A program made the position numbers and the translations under genes. Below are positions 11,015-21,800 of a stretch of DNA of 64,000 nucleotides, one piece after another (the first letter of the stretch is position 1; each line of letters starts with the position of its first letter). The notes beneath the pieces were generated by a model, which saw nothing but the letters and a program-made list of their open reading frames with translations, was not told where the DNA came from and did not search any database. The DNA is from Adiantum capillus-veneris (lineage: Eukaryota; Streptophyta; Polypodiopsida; Polypodiales; Pteridaceae). The DNA lies in the NCBI GenBank assembly GCA_014529385.2, contig CM043966.1:142772211-142836210 (forward strand), read 5' to 3'.

Positions 11015-11045
11015 GCTAACTTCTGAAATTGGAGTTACAGGATCC
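11015..11045 (+). promoter_or_regulatory. B1 predicted 3' splice site for ORF3
   Basis: A CTAAC branch-like motif (11015-11019) and the acceptor TTACAG ending at 11040 precede GATCC and the ORF3 ATG at 11046. B3 has the near-identical ACAG-GATCT-ATGG and B2 has ACACAG-A-ATG at the same place. The matching donor of B1 would lie upstream of gag, outside the window. Confidence 0.5.
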
Positions 11046-14000
11046 ATGGATTCTGCTAAGTCATCGGCAACTAAGAGAAAAAGACCAACCATCAAGGATG
11101 CTCTTGCAGAGGCAGAACCTTTTGATATTCCAACAGAAACCCTCAAGCCAACCAAGACTTGGGTGGAGGAAGCAGTACTAGAAAAAGAGGGAATAAAGAT
11201 CTACCAGGGGACTTTCAGAGATCCTCAAGGACAATCGGTCGATGTACCTATGATCCCACGAGAATTAGTGGACTATAGCAGATCAGAGAACATAAGCAGA
11301 TACCTGGAAAAGGCTGACTTACACAGGTTCTTCACCTCGAGACCATCAGGTGTAGACACAAGAAGAGCGTATGAGTTAGCAACATTCATCCAGAAGGATG
11401 GGAAGGCCACGTTGACAGCCATGGATGGAGAAACAGTTGAAGTACAGATCACTCCACAGCTCATTGCAGATGCACTGAAGCTGCACAACAAAGGAAGTTC
11501 TGTCAGAGAAAGAAGGGAGGCCATAGAGGTCTATGGATCAAAGAAACAAAATACAACCTACGCAGATATGGCAGATCAACGAGCGGCAACCCTTTGCCGA
11601 TTATACAACCAATTTTTCCATGTGTGCAGTAAAAGACCGCAGAAGTATACTACACCACCCCATGCCATTGCGACAACCATCACATGGGCACTGAAGAGCA
11701 ACATGTCAAAAGAGGTGAACTATGCTCAATACATCCACGAGCAAGTAATCGCCATGCACAACCAGAAGCCAAAGTACATAGGAGGAGGAGAAATCCTAAC
11801 AAGAATAGCTTATGAAGCTATTGGAGCTAGGGATCAAGGGCCACAGATTCCCTCCCAGAATGAGTGGCTTAGAGAAGCCGATGAGGAGGAAGAACAGCAA
11901 GAAGTATCCAAGAGGGCGTCCACAAGAGCACGCCGAAAACTAGAAATAGTTTCAGAACCTGAGGAGGCCGTGGACGAGCCGCTCAAGAAGAAAGTGAAGA
12001 AGAAGGCCGATCCCAAGCAAACCAAAAGTCAAAAAGCCGCAAGAATGGAAAGGCTGGTAGAGCAGTTTAGAGCGGAAAGAGCTCTAAAGGGGGACTTCGA
12101 AGAAATGTGGGTGCCAGACCCCAGTAAAGTCGGAACCAGCTCAGCCAGGCCACATGTTGATCAATATGATCAATATATTAGAGCTTATGAGGAGTCGGAG
12201 GCCATACTGGAGCAGCAACCTGTCGAGCCGTATACTGAAGAGGAAGTGCAGCTTTTAAAAGCTGAGCTGCAAAAGGACGACAAGGGGAAGAAAAAAATAG
12301 ATGAGTCTACTGAACCTAAAGAGACAGTAAGGCAAGCAAACAAAGGGAAAGCCAAGATGACTGAGGACAATCAGCCCTCTTTTACTGTTGTACCAAGCCC
12401 GAAGAAGATGGAAATTATTGTGGAGGAAACCACAATAGAAATGGAAACAGAAATTATGGAAAAACCGGAGGCCGGGACCAAGGAAAAGGAGATAGATCCA
12501 GTTCAGCAAAAGAAAGATGATTATGAGGATCTAGTAGCGATCGGATACAGTGAAGAAGAGGCCCTGGAGGCAGTTTGTGGGATATCCCTACGGAAACAAG
12601 ATGATTGGAAAGGGACGAAAGAAAAGACAAAGGGTACAATGGAGAGTGAAGAAAAAATGGTCGGGCCGAAGCCAATGGAGGTGGTGGCAGAAAGAGCTGT
12701 CAAGTTGACAGATGAAGATGAAAAAGACATGCACATGGTGCATGAATTGCTCAGCAAGATTAAAGAAAGATCCAGAGCAAAAGAAGTAGCACTTGAGACA
12801 GCAAAACAAAAGGAAGCAGAGTTGCAGAAGAAGTTAGAGAATGCTATGACTGAATCTGAAAGTCATAAAGCATCACTCTACGACGCAGAAAACGAGAGGG
12901 ACGGCTTGATACTCCAACTAGCCGAAGCTTCAAGAGAGGTAACAAGCTCACAGGAAGCAAAGGAGCGAATAGAAGATGAGTTGGAGGCAGCCAAGGATGA
13001 GCTCATTGAGCTAAGGGAAAGAGTCGAACTTCAAGAAAGGACAATCATGAGACTCAGGACCACCCCTAGAGCTAGCAGAGCAGGAACAGAACAAGAGGGA
13101 GCCCTCGTACCAGCTCTGGAAGAGCAGGTCAGAAGTTTGCAAAGAGAGCTGAGGTTAGAGCAAGTACAAAGATTGCACGTGGCGGAGGGATCATTGGCTG
13201 CAGAGGAGAGGCTCACATCAGAAAACCAAACACTAAGGATAGAAAATGAGGCCCTCCGCAAACAGCTCCAAGACCTCCAAGAGCAACAAAGAAGAGAAAC
13301 AGAGCCACCACAAGAAGAAGCAGGGGGAGCAGCCATAGAGTTACCTGAAACTGGAGAGGCAACCACAATTGAAGATCCAGCCCCAGTTCAAGAAGTGGCC
13401 TCGACTTCAGCAATCTCTGAAGAAGAAGAACAAAGGCTCCAGGACCAAATAGAAAAGTCAACAGAGGAAAGTGCCAAGGCGGAAATGGAATGGGAAAGGA
13501 GACTCCTCATCTCCATTAGACTTCAAGGTTTAGACACAAAAGTGCTCCATGAAGAGTGGATGCAACCCAGCCTGCCTTTCCCTCTGATGAAATTTGAAGT
13601 GATAAAGACGAAAAAGAGAATAGAGGAGGAGCAGTATGTCGCTCTTTACGAAGGCGACATCACAAAGGATGAACAATCAAAGAAGATTGTAGATTCTCAA
13701 CCTAGATGGAGGAAAGGTTGGCTGAACAAATACCCAGCCTACCTCATCTACTTGGTAGAGGCTCCAGAGGAGATTCGGGAGGATGCAACCTTCTGCCCGG
13801 TGCCAAGAGTCAGAAGCTGGAAAGAGCATGGCAGGATTGCAGAAAAGAATCCAAATTGGCTTAATTACCCAAGGATGCCAGGACCAAAGGAAGGAGAGAG
13901 AATAGGTAAAGCCTACATGGTGAAAACCCTAACGGGCACCATCAAACTCTTTACTGGCTCTCCTGACCTTTCGTGTCAGATGCTAAAGAAAATCTGCAGG

Positions 14001-14303
14001 ACTCTCTTAGCATGCATTGAAGTGTTCGCGCCAGATAAAGCTACGACCTCGAGTCTACTATCGACGGCCGACACAGTGACGGATATGATGTATGATCTTT
14101 CATTGCAGCCATCACCAAAGGTGTTACATCTCTTATACCAAAGAATTATGTTTTTGCCTAGCTTCCACATGCAAACATTCGAAGAAGCTTTCTACACCGG
14201 CTTTTTCACTCACGAAAGCAAAATATTCGGCCCAACCTTGACCATCGGCAACCTACGCTACGAATCACATTTGCAGATGCTCAAGACGACAGGACTCTAT
14301 TGA
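11046..14303 (+). CDS. B1 ORF3: large coiled-coil protein of the B family (intact)
   Basis: An uninterrupted 1,085-codon frame starting at the ATG just after the splice-acceptor-like AG. Three parts are visible. (1) A conserved N-terminal domain at about residues 50-275, including KIYQG, VDVPMIPRE, a KRPQKYTTPPHA-like segment and GGGEILTRIAYEAIG. (2) A charged Glu/Lys-rich middle with strong heptad-like coiled coils at about 565-670 and 690-755. (3) A conserved C-terminal domain from about 870, with TFCPVPR near 916, NWLNYPRMPGP, YMVKTL, PDLSCQML and QTFEEAFYTGFF near 1045. No signal peptide or membrane segment is visible, so it does not look like an envelope protein. Homologous, damaged copies occur in B2, B3 and B4. 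The N-terminal domain vaguely recalls plant-transposon-protein domains of Athila-type elements; I cannot confirm that. Function unknown. Confidence 0.85.
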   Translation: MDSAKSSATKRKRPTIKDALAEAEPFDIPTETLKPTKTWVEEAVLEKEGIKIYQGTFRDPQGQSVDVPMIPRELVDYSRSENISRYLEKADLHRFFTSRPSGVDTRRAYELATFIQKDGKATLTAMDGETVEVQITPQLIADALKLHNKGSSVRERREAIEVYGSKKQNTTYADMADQRAATLCRLYNQFFHVCSKRPQKYTTPPHAIATTITWALKSNMSKEVNYAQYIHEQVIAMHNQKPKYIGGGEILTRIAYEAIGARDQGPQIPSQNEWLREADEEEEQQEVSKRASTRARRKLEIVSEPEEAVDEPLKKKVKKKADPKQTKSQKAARMERLVEQFRAERALKGDFEEMWVPDPSKVGTSSARPHVDQYDQYIRAYEESEAILEQQPVEPYTEEEVQLLKAELQKDDKGKKKIDESTEPKETVRQANKGKAKMTEDNQPSFTVVPSPKKMEIIVEETTIEMETEIMEKPEAGTKEKEIDPVQQKKDDYEDLVAIGYSEEEALEAVCGISLRKQDDWKGTKEKTKGTMESEEKMVGPKPMEVVAERAVKLTDEDEKDMHMVHELLSKIKERSRAKEVALETAKQKEAELQKKLENAMTESESHKASLYDAENERDGLILQLAEASREVTSSQEAKERIEDELEAAKDELIELRERVELQERTIMRLRTTPRASRAGTEQEGALVPALEEQVRSLQRELRLEQVQRLHVAEGSLAAEERLTSENQTLRIENEALRKQLQDLQEQQRRETEPPQEEAGGAAIELPETGEATTIEDPAPVQEVASTSAISEEEEQRLQDQIEKSTEESAKAEMEWERRLLISIRLQGLDTKVLHEEWMQPSLPFPLMKFEVIKTKKRIEEEQYVALYEGDITKDEQSKKIVDSQPRWRKGWLNKYPAYLIYLVEAPEEIREDATFCPVPRVRSWKEHGRIAEKNPNWLNYPRMPGPKEGERIGKAYMVKTLTGTIKLFTGSPDLSCQMLKKICRTLLACIEVFAPDKATTSSLLSTADTVTDMMYDLSLQPSPKVLHLLYQRIMFLPSFHMQTFEEAFYTGFFTHESKIFGPTLTIGNLRYESHLQMLKTTGLY

Positions 14304-14317
14304 TCAAGCCTCAAAGT

Positions 14318-14352
14318 CATGTCAGGGACGACATGAACGCGGAGGGGGGGAG
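14318..14352 (+). promoter_or_regulatory. B1 hairpin and 3' polypurine tract
   Basis: CATGTC (14318-14323) and GACATG (14330-14335) form a 6-bp stem with a 6-nt loop. The purine run GCGGAGGGGGGGAG then ends directly at the LTR. The tract is the expected plus-strand primer. The same hairpin position is kept in B2, B3 and B4 with different but still complementary stems. Confidence 0.7.
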
Positions 14353-14561
14353 TGTTGAGCCAGCAGAGGATCACACCCACATTTTTGCTCACACCCATCA
14401 TTTTGTAACCATTGATTGTAATAAATGTCTTTCCGACATTAATTTTGATTTGAGCCATTCATTAAGTAACGGGACTCAATTGAGTTTCCAGCTTGTAATT
14501 CCGACGTAATTTCACCTGCTGATGTAAATAATTAGAGATGTTTTCACCTCCAAGGCTGAGG

Positions 14562-14568
14562 TATATAA
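14562..14568 (+). promoter_or_regulatory. B1 LTR TATA box
   Basis: TATATAA, 209 bp from the LTR start. The B2 3' LTR (209), B3 (210) and B4 (221) have TATA motifs at almost the same distance, which supports a shared Pol II promoter position. Confidence 0.6.
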
Positions 14569-14638
14569 GCCAAAGTTTTGTAACCTAAGAAAAGATTCAA
14601 TTATTAATCAAAGTGAGTTTTTTGAGCGCCGTGACTGT

Positions 14639-14641
<3 letters not shown>

Positions 14642-14673
<32 letters not shown>
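14642..14673. repeat. (GA)n microsatellite in the B1 LTR
   Basis: About sixteen GA units. It lies downstream of the TATA box, so probably in the transcribed part of the LTR. Apparent Arg-Glu or Ser-Leu peptides here are products of the repeat. Confidence 0.9.
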
Positions 14674-14677
<4 letters not shown>

Positions 14678-15301
14678 TTATCTCCTTGCTACACGAGCTA
14701 CGGGGCTGCCATTGGAGAAGCGACACCGCCATTGTGTTAGCAACGGTGAGAGCTACGCACAGATACCAAGAGTGCGCGCTATCGGCTTCTACGTGTGGTA
14801 AGTTCCTACGAGCTTCGGTGTGAGTTTTCTTCCAACTCGTGTGTCGGAATAGAGTGTGCAGCATATCTATAGAACCACAACGAGTAGAGCTACACATTAG
14901 TACCATCGGGGTCAAGTTTCGGTCACCTGTATTTTTCGGCCTGTCTTCATACGCGTTTACCGCACGGAGTGGTTATAGGTTGATTTTGCAGTTCAAGTCT
15001 TTAGGGTGTTGTTCTTACCTAGTGCATAGACTTCCCCTTGAGTTTGAGATCGATTCGATGATTCTAGATCCTGTTTCGTATAGCATTCGTTCGTAGTACG
15101 GATTTCAGTCACTTGCGTATTTTAGAACTTAGATTTGATTTCCTTAGTAGTGATTGTCATTAGAAGGTCGAGTAGGTGATTTGACACCCACCTAGTTGTT
15201 TCCATGCGCCTGCGGGTCAAGCTCCGTCCTCGTCTGACAAATTCTGTTGTTGGTTGAGTTCTCGCTATTTAGCTTCCGCTAGCGGCGTAACCGCCTTAAC
15301 A

Positions 15302-15377
15302 GGCACTTATCCATATTAAATGATCAGTTTAACATGAGAAAAGCATTTAGGAGAATTAGATATTAGTTATTATGACA
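15302..15377 (-). repeat. C 3' LTR remnant (first 76 bp)
   Basis: On the - strand it starts TGTCATAATAAC after the purine-rich AAGAGAGAGG. About 70 bp match 59441-59511, the start of the C 5' LTR, with few differences. The rest is cut off by B1. Confidence 0.75.
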
Positions 15378-15730
15378 TTACCTCTCTCTTGAAATCATAG
15401 TCGTCCTCGACTATGGGGTAAAGAAGATAAAGCATATTCATTAGTCCTTTTCCTAGCGGGTAGAGGATCCCTATGTTACCCTACGACATCGTTCTCAAAT
15501 GGATGACTAGTCCATTTGGCGCTTGAGAGCCTAAGCTGCTGCAAGCATGTCTACACATTAGTCCTATCAATCTTCCATAGTAGAGTGACAAGTTCTACTT
15601 GGTGTTCGGGAGATGTCGTCTCCGCAAACTTGATCTAAGCATGCATACTACTTCATTTTTGTGCACAATAAAGAAAAAGAGTGTCTTATAAGACAAAAAC
15701 TTTGTTCATTTTTAACATATGTACATTTGC
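15378..15730 (-). other. C 3' untranslated region and polypurine tract
   Basis: Noncoding sequence between the chromodomain stop and the 3' LTR. The final AAGAGAGAGG next to the LTR is the likely polypurine tract. No other signal seen. Confidence 0.6.
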
Positions 15731-16703
15731 TTACTCTAGGGAAGCATTGTAAGCATTGACAAGGTTTAGGTTATCCTTTAATTGTATGCCTTGCATCCAT
15801 CTAGCATCTTCAAAAGGATAATCCTTAAACTTAATAAGATATCGTCGGATAGTCTTACTGCCTCTTAATACCTTGTCTTCATGTCGGAGAATGGACTAGG
15901 GTTGTAGCACCTCTTCTTGGTCCTCGATCTCCGGTGGGTCTTCAATAGTAGGTTCTTGAGGTGACTCTCCTTTGTAAGGCTTTAGTAGGCTCACATGCAA
16001 AGCATTGTGTATGAGACAATGGTTGGGAAATTTGAGCTGATAGGCCATCTCATTGATTGGCCTAAGAATCTGGAAGGGACCATAGAACCTTTTTGCTAAC
16101 TTAGCATAGTACTTTTGGTGTCCCATAGGATTCTTGCCCATCGTGTGCCTTAATCGGAGCCTTGGAAAATTTGAGTAAGACCCAATCATTTTCTTTAAAG
16201 GCTTGGGATCTTTTGTGCTTGTCAGCAGCAGCCTTTTGCCTTTCCTGTGAGATAGAGATAGCATCCTTAATCTTTTGGAAAGATTCTTGTAGGACTTGGC
16301 TATACTCATTTGCAGCGAAGATCTTCCCGTGTACCTTAAGTATCAGGGGACCTTTTGATCTTCCCTCAATTACCTCAAAAGGTGCTTTTTTCGTGGAAGT
16401 ATGTATAGTGTTATTGTAGGCATACTCCACTAAGGGTAAGTACTTCTCCCATTGGGATCTATGATCTACTTTTGTTACATAGGCTTTTAGTAGATCAAGA
16501 ATTGTTAGGTTAGCTGTTTCACTTTGGCCATCTGTTTGTGGGTGATAGGCCGAAGAGAAATTTATCCTTGTCCCTAAATTCTCAAAGAGACCCTTCTAGA
16601 AGTTACTGTGGTCATTCTAGGATCTCTATCCAAAACTATGGACATTGGCAAGCCATGGTACTTGAATATTTGTGATATGAAGAGGGTTGTCATTTGATGG
16701 GCT
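15731..16703 (-). pseudogene. C integrase C-terminal half and chromodomain
   Basis: Continuation of the C integrase interrupted by T1. Visible in order on the - strand: AHQMTTLF next to the T1 target site, the second catalytic Asp region (LDRDPRM), YHPQTDGQSE with the catalytic Glu, a KKAPFEV segment, then a frameshift near 16150 into a GPF-type module (KRFYGPFQIL, HNALHVSLLKPY). A chromodomain follows at about 15895-15731: ILRHEDKVLR, RRYLIKFKDYP, ARWMQ. It is preceded by an in-frame TAG at about 15897. A chromodomain at the integrase end marks plant chromoviruses, where it is thought to steer insertion to chromatin. At least two lesions, so inactive. Confidence 0.8.
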
Positions 16704-17752
16704 TTAACACTAGAATGGTAACCAAATAGGACATAAAAGTGTCCTTTCAGGGTTTTGGGATAAAATTCCAAAACCATAGTAGATCCACTCATTTTGAAAA
16801 ATCCTTTCATGAGCTTATAGTTCAATAACTACTACATATGGAAAAAATGAGAAACTTGTAATTTTTCTCATCCCTTTGTCACTACAAGCCTCCAAAGTTG
16901 ATGGACCAGTGCATTTTGCCCAAAACAGCAATTTCTTACGGTTGATTGCATATAAATAAGAGTGTTTATTTTTGTAGGACATGAGATAAAATGCCCCGTT
17001 AACTTCAATGGGTTGGTGACCAAAAAATATGGTTGCTTTTACTCACTATTTTTTTTTTGGCAAAAAAAATAGGTACAAAAAGTTGCATTTTTGCCATTCT
17101 GCGGACCTATCATCAAAGTTTCTATAGTCACGCTCAATACAAATACTATATACATGTTTTCTTAATTGCCTTTGGGCCACTGGATTCAAAAGGAGCCATG
17201 GAGCATGTCAAAAGGATAATGGATCTCTTACAATTGGAACCTTGGGGGCAATGATAAAGTGCTAAAGATAGCAAACATGAAAAAAATGGGTTTAGCATTA
17301 TGACCTCTAGAAACCCATAGAAACTACTCAATATCTAGCCAAGTTTGTAGTCTATGATTAGATATGGTTACTACCTACAAAATACACACATTTGGCCTAA
17401 GAAACTAGTAATATTGAGAAAGTTATACTTGCTACTCTAAAATGTATCATATTCTTCAGCAATAAAAAAACTCAACCATCATCACATACTATGCTATATA
17501 GCATATTAGGTCCCCCAAAACTCAAGGAAGATTAGCTTTATGCTATACATTACACTTACACAATCAAAATTGAATTTGGATATCAAGAAAGCCACCAAAA
17601 AAATCATAAAAGTGCTAATTTTGCCCAAAAAACAGGATTATGCAATTCTTGTAAATGGTCATAACTTTCAATTTTAACACTTAGCTCTCCCTACAAGCAT
17701 CAAAACATGTTGAGAACTATGAAGGCCTAACCTCTAGCCATCTAAACCTCAT

Positions 17753-18662
17753 TGTTTGCGGGTCGCCGCGACGGACGTCCATAGCATAGCTCTCAAGCAT
17801 CAACATAAAATTATCGATACAGGGGAAGCGACTCGGATGAGGCATGGAAACTCATTAGGTTGTCAATCCTAATGCAGTGAACTCGAAGAGATGCAACTAC
17901 TAACTCTACAAGCAAATCAATCGCACTAAAGCCAAGAAATCTGCCTATGTCCTTCTACACAGCTCTACAGTCATCACGCCCGTTCACCATGCAAATCATA
18001 TCGGAATCGCACGAAACTTGAAGGGAAGCTACAGGGGACTATCAGGAACATATTCTATCATTGTCACAGCATTCTGGAGAGGTACAATGATCGCGATCGT
18101 TCATCCTAAAGTACGCAAAAACAGTAAACGAATGATCCTAAAGGGTCTTTTTTGGGTCCCTAAAGCCTCTCCTAGGGTCAAAACAACATAAAATACGTAT
18201 ATAAACACTCAAAATAGCGATTTAAGGCCTAGACGGATGTGTTGAAACCTTCACCAAATCTTGAATGCTTACACTTGAATGGAAGAGCAGAGTAAGAGGA
18301 ACACAATGCAAGCAACAAAACTGAATTTGGATTACCGTAGCCACAATGGCGAAGATTACAAGTTGGAACAAGAAGGAGCTCTCTTTCGTATGCTGTCTTC
18401 TCAGTTTTTTCTCCAAAAAGATTATCCAAAACTTACAGAAAATGACCTTTATAGATTAGGTCTTTGCAAAAATGGCTTGTCCGGCCATAAGCTCCTAATC
18501 TTAAAACTGGCTCTCTAATATACAATTGCTCCCAAAAGAATAATCATACATCCTTGACAATTTCCCGGCTTAGAGATGCTTCTTTACAAAAGAATTTTAC
18601 AATGGCCATGGCCGCCTATTGCTTCTTCTGCCACGGACTCCTGTTGCTTCTTCTGCCAAACA
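17753..18662 (-). repeat. B2 3' LTR
   Basis: On the - strand it starts TGTTTGGCAG and ends CCCGCAAACA. A TATAAAG box is at 18453-18447 (209 bp in). An intact palindrome TGATCGCGATCG is at 18088-18099. It carries a duplication of about 24 bp (18625-18655) absent from the 5' LTR. Confidence 0.9.
18447..18453 (-). promoter_or_regulatory. B2 LTR TATA box
   Basis: TATAAAG on the - strand, 209 bp from the start of the 3' LTR. The 5' LTR copy is at 36264-36258, where the distance is shorter because the local duplication is missing. Confidence 0.5.
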
Positions 18663-18697
18663 CTCCCCCCTTCCTTATCCTTGCACGCCCTCGTGCA
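18663..18697 (-). promoter_or_regulatory. B2 hairpin and 3' polypurine tract
   Basis: On the - strand, TGCACG (18697-18692), a 4-nt loop and CGTGCA (18687-18682) form a stem. The purine run AAGGAAGGGGGGAG then reaches the LTR at 18663. The stem differs in sequence from B1, B3 and B4 but keeps its place and pairing. Confidence 0.65.
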
Positions 18698-18820
18698 TGT
18701 TCAGTGCTTTGGCCGTTGATGTGGCTCTAATGAAGCGAGTGTTGCTGAAAAGCTTCTCGTTCGGAGTACGGCTTCGAGGGCTTCTTGGTGTTGTCTGAAT
18801 GGATTTTCTGATAATGTGTG

Positions 18821-21800
18821 TTAGTATGCCACGTACCTTGCCTTGAGGTCCTTCGCCATGGGATGGAAAATCCTTGAATCCATTTCGAAGAATCCTGTGA
18901 TGTAGGCCTCTTCAAATGTTTGCAAGTAATGTGATGGCAGGTACATTAGCCTGGAGTACATGGCCATCAAGATATGCCATGGAGGTGAATCCTGTAGATT
19001 CTAGCAGATGCCTCTGTGTCCTTCCAAGAATAGATTCCACGGATGATCATCGCCTTCAGTGTCTTTAAACACCTGGATGCAGATGACGATCATCCGGGCT
19101 ATCTTTACTAACATCTGGCAAGCCAAATCGGGGACATCCCGTAGCAAAGTCACTGTTGAGTTCAGTGTGCTGACCATGTACGCCACTGTAGGGGGATGCT
19201 GCGCTGTCAGAACCGGGTAATTTAGCTTGTGCTGCCTTGACCCCTTCCATGTTGTGAAATCTTTCCACGTGCGTCTTCGAGGGACAGGGCAGAATGTAGG
19301 ATCTATCTGTATATGTTGAGGCGCGTTGTGGTAATTTGTTAGATCCTGTGGTCTGTTGTCCAACCACTTCTGCCTCCACTTGGGGTGGTCATCGACAAGC
19401 ACCTGAGCTTCTTCCACTGTGAGTGCAATGCCCTCGTAACCCCCTTCTTTGTTTCGTGGCAAGGCTGGCCGCATCTTTTCTTTCCATAAATTTGCTTCAT
19501 GGCACAGTAGAGGAAACGGAAGGTATTCGTGTCCAAACCCTTCCACTTGCTCTTCTGGTTGTAAATACGCCAGGGCTGCTGACTCCAGTATCTTCTTTTC
19601 ATAGAGCATATATTCCTTGGCTAGCCCCACTGGCATATCCTGAATGCTTTCACTGAGTTCATCTCGTATGTCCTGATCGGGTCCTTCAAATTGCTGCTCC
19701 TGTTGCCCTTGTTGTGAGGTTCCAGGCAAATCTGTCGTATGGTGTCCAGGCAGCAGTTGCGGTTGAGTCTGTGCCTTGTCTTCTTTGATCTGCTGTTGGA
19801 CAAGCAGATCTTCTTTGATCTGCTGTTGGACAAGCAGATCTTCTTTTTCCTTTAGCAATGTGTCACCGATCTGTCTCTGAATCTGGAGTTCAGCGCTTGT
19901 TTGAGCGAGTTGCTACTCCACTTCTTTTAATTTTAACTTGTTTGCCGCTGTCTGGGCCACCATTCCTGATACGAGCAGCTGTCTTTGAAGTCTTTCTTGC
20001 TCTAGCTCTGCTTTTAGCGCTGCTATAGTGTTCGCTACTGTGGCATTGTCAGATGTGGAGACCAATGCTCCAGCAGGTTCCTGATTAGCCATCAAAGCCG
20101 TCAGAGTGCCCTTGAAAGTGCTGTAGGAGTTGCTAAGCCTTTGAAATCTTGCACTTTCGTAGGCAAGCTGCTCTGTCGCTTTCTAGACTCTGGCCGTTAG
20201 TTCTTGGCATTCTTTCTCTTTGGAAGTCAGGTCTATCTTGACATCCACCAAATCTTTGATCCGAGACTGAGCCTGCTGCCGCTCAATGTCTCTTTCCTCC
20301 GTTGTGTGTTCTAGTCGCGTTCTTAGGCTGTTTAACTCTTCTTGCCCTGATTCTTGCTTTTGTCGGGCTTCCTGTACCTGCCTTTCTTGTTCAGTCAGCA
20401 CCACATATTGACACTGGAATTGCCGTTCTAACTCTCACAGTGTTTGCTTATAATCAAATCCGGCCATTGCTTGACATGCTTCTTGGTATCCAATTGATTC
20501 TGTAGGTGGTAAAGCTTCCTTTTGCGAGGTTGAAGGGGGAGGAGTTGGCTGTTTTTTGTCCGATGGAGAAGGGGGAGGAGGTGGAGATTTGGGTGATGGA
20601 GGAGGTGATTTGGGCGAGGGAGGAGGCGGACTCAATTTTTCTCGCACATGCCTCCTTTTGGAAGTTTCCTCGCCTTGTTGCGACACAGATGCTTCCGCTT
20701 TTCTTTTCTTTAGGATCCTGATTATTCTTTGGCGGGTGAGATCCGCCGCGCGTCGCGCATCCAGATTCCTATCTCTCTGGATCTGCTTAAGCTGCTCAGC
20801 CTGATTCTGCTCTTCAGCCGCGTCTTTTTCCTTCGTTTGTTCCGTGGACTGTGAGGATATGTCCACTTCAGCAGCCTTTTGTTCCGCTTCCTGTCTTTGC
20901 TTCTCAGCCCGTAGGCGAGTTGCATTTTCTATCCTTTCTTGTCTTTCCCTTTCTAATCTTCGTTTTTGTGCCTGTTGGGTTTCCACTGCTCGAGCTTGTC
21001 TGTCAGCCCGCAATTTGGTGCATCTTTCTTCGACCCTTTTCTGGGCTTCCGCATACGCTTTTTGCAAGTCCGACTGCGGTATTGTACTTCTCTCTCCTCT
21101 TTTTCACTCAAGCGGCTTTGTAGAATCTTCCTCCTCACTTTCCTCAAACTCTAAAGGCACTTTATCTTTAGACTCCTGAGACTTCCCTTCGTCATCTGTC
21201 TCCGTTTTCTCTTCATCACTAGAACTTTTATTGGTGGCCTTCGCTGAGCGCGATGATGTAGCGCCAGGTGTTGTCCTTACAGAGTGTGCAACCAGCTTAG
21301 CTTTCTGGATCAAGGCCGTTTGTGAGCTGGCAGCTGGCAAATCCTCGATCATTCCTAAAGCCTGGTATGCTATTCTGGTTAGCATCGGCCCTGCACTCAT
21401 GTAGGTTTTGTTTTTTGCCAAGCTTTTCAAATTTGCTTCAATCAGATTATCCAGAATATAAGATCCATAGTCGCAGCGAATGGATCTATCATCTGCTATC
21501 ACTAGAGCCATGACTACGGCAATGTGCAGGATTGGCTCTGTGTAGCGAGGAGGCTTTTGAACTCTGAAATGTTGAGATATCAATCTCATCGGCAACTCCA
21601 ACTCTCCGTAGATCATGTCAGTGTATTTGTATTTGTTCCCCTTCGCTTTGACGAATGCCTTCTCATTGTCTAGTGACTTTGTCTTTGCTAACAAATCATG
21701 TTGCCTTGGGAGGAAATGCAAGGCTTCATTGATGATCTCCTTTGTGATCTTTACTTTAACCTTTGACCCATCTTTGTCTGTGAGAATTGCCTGCCCATCA

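Larger units (their letters stand above)
8231..11045 (+). other. B1 noncoding spacer between pol and ORF3
   Basis: No long conserved frame. It is AT-rich near 8270-8660 and carries five copies of the B1 palindrome from 9869 on. A 90-codon open frame at 9487-9759 has no counterpart in B2 or B3 and I do not call it a gene. The last 40 bases form a likely 3' splice site for ORF3. Confidence 0.6.
2787..15301 (+). mobile_element. B1: giant Ty3/gypsy element, 5'-truncated, with ORF3 and 3' LTR
   Basis: B1 holds, in order, the protease-RT linker, RT, RNase H, two H2C2 domains, integrase, second retropepsin, a 2.8-kb noncoding spacer, ORF3 and the 3' LTR. Its 5' LTR, leader, gag and first protease are absent because the left side abuts the element A LTR at 2786/2787. 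On the right it ends inside the C 3' LTR: sequence from 15302 matches the other C LTR near 59441. Orientation is opposite to B2, B3 and B4. No target duplication can be scored, since the left end is missing. Confidence 0.8.
14353..15301 (+). repeat. B1 3' LTR
   Basis: Starts TGTTGAGCC after the polypurine tract and ends CCTTAACA. The end is set by the switch into C LTR sequence at 15302. A TATATAA box lies at 14562-14568, 209 bp in, as in the other B LTRs. A (GA)n run covers 14642-14673, and a degraded B1 palindrome (TCATACGCGT) is at 14948-14957. Confidence 0.75.

Noticed and set aside
11046-14303. ORF3 as a retroviral-type envelope gene
   Set aside because: Position and predicted splicing are env-like, but there is no signal peptide, membrane segment or glycosylation-rich ectodomain; the protein is coiled coil.
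14613-14915. Small frames with Arg-Glu or Ser-Leu repeats
   Set aside because: They are translations of a (GA)n microsatellite in the B1 LTR.
16704-16825. Extension of the C integrase frame past 16704
   Set aside because: The frame stays open by chance into T1; the real integrase resumes at 36749.
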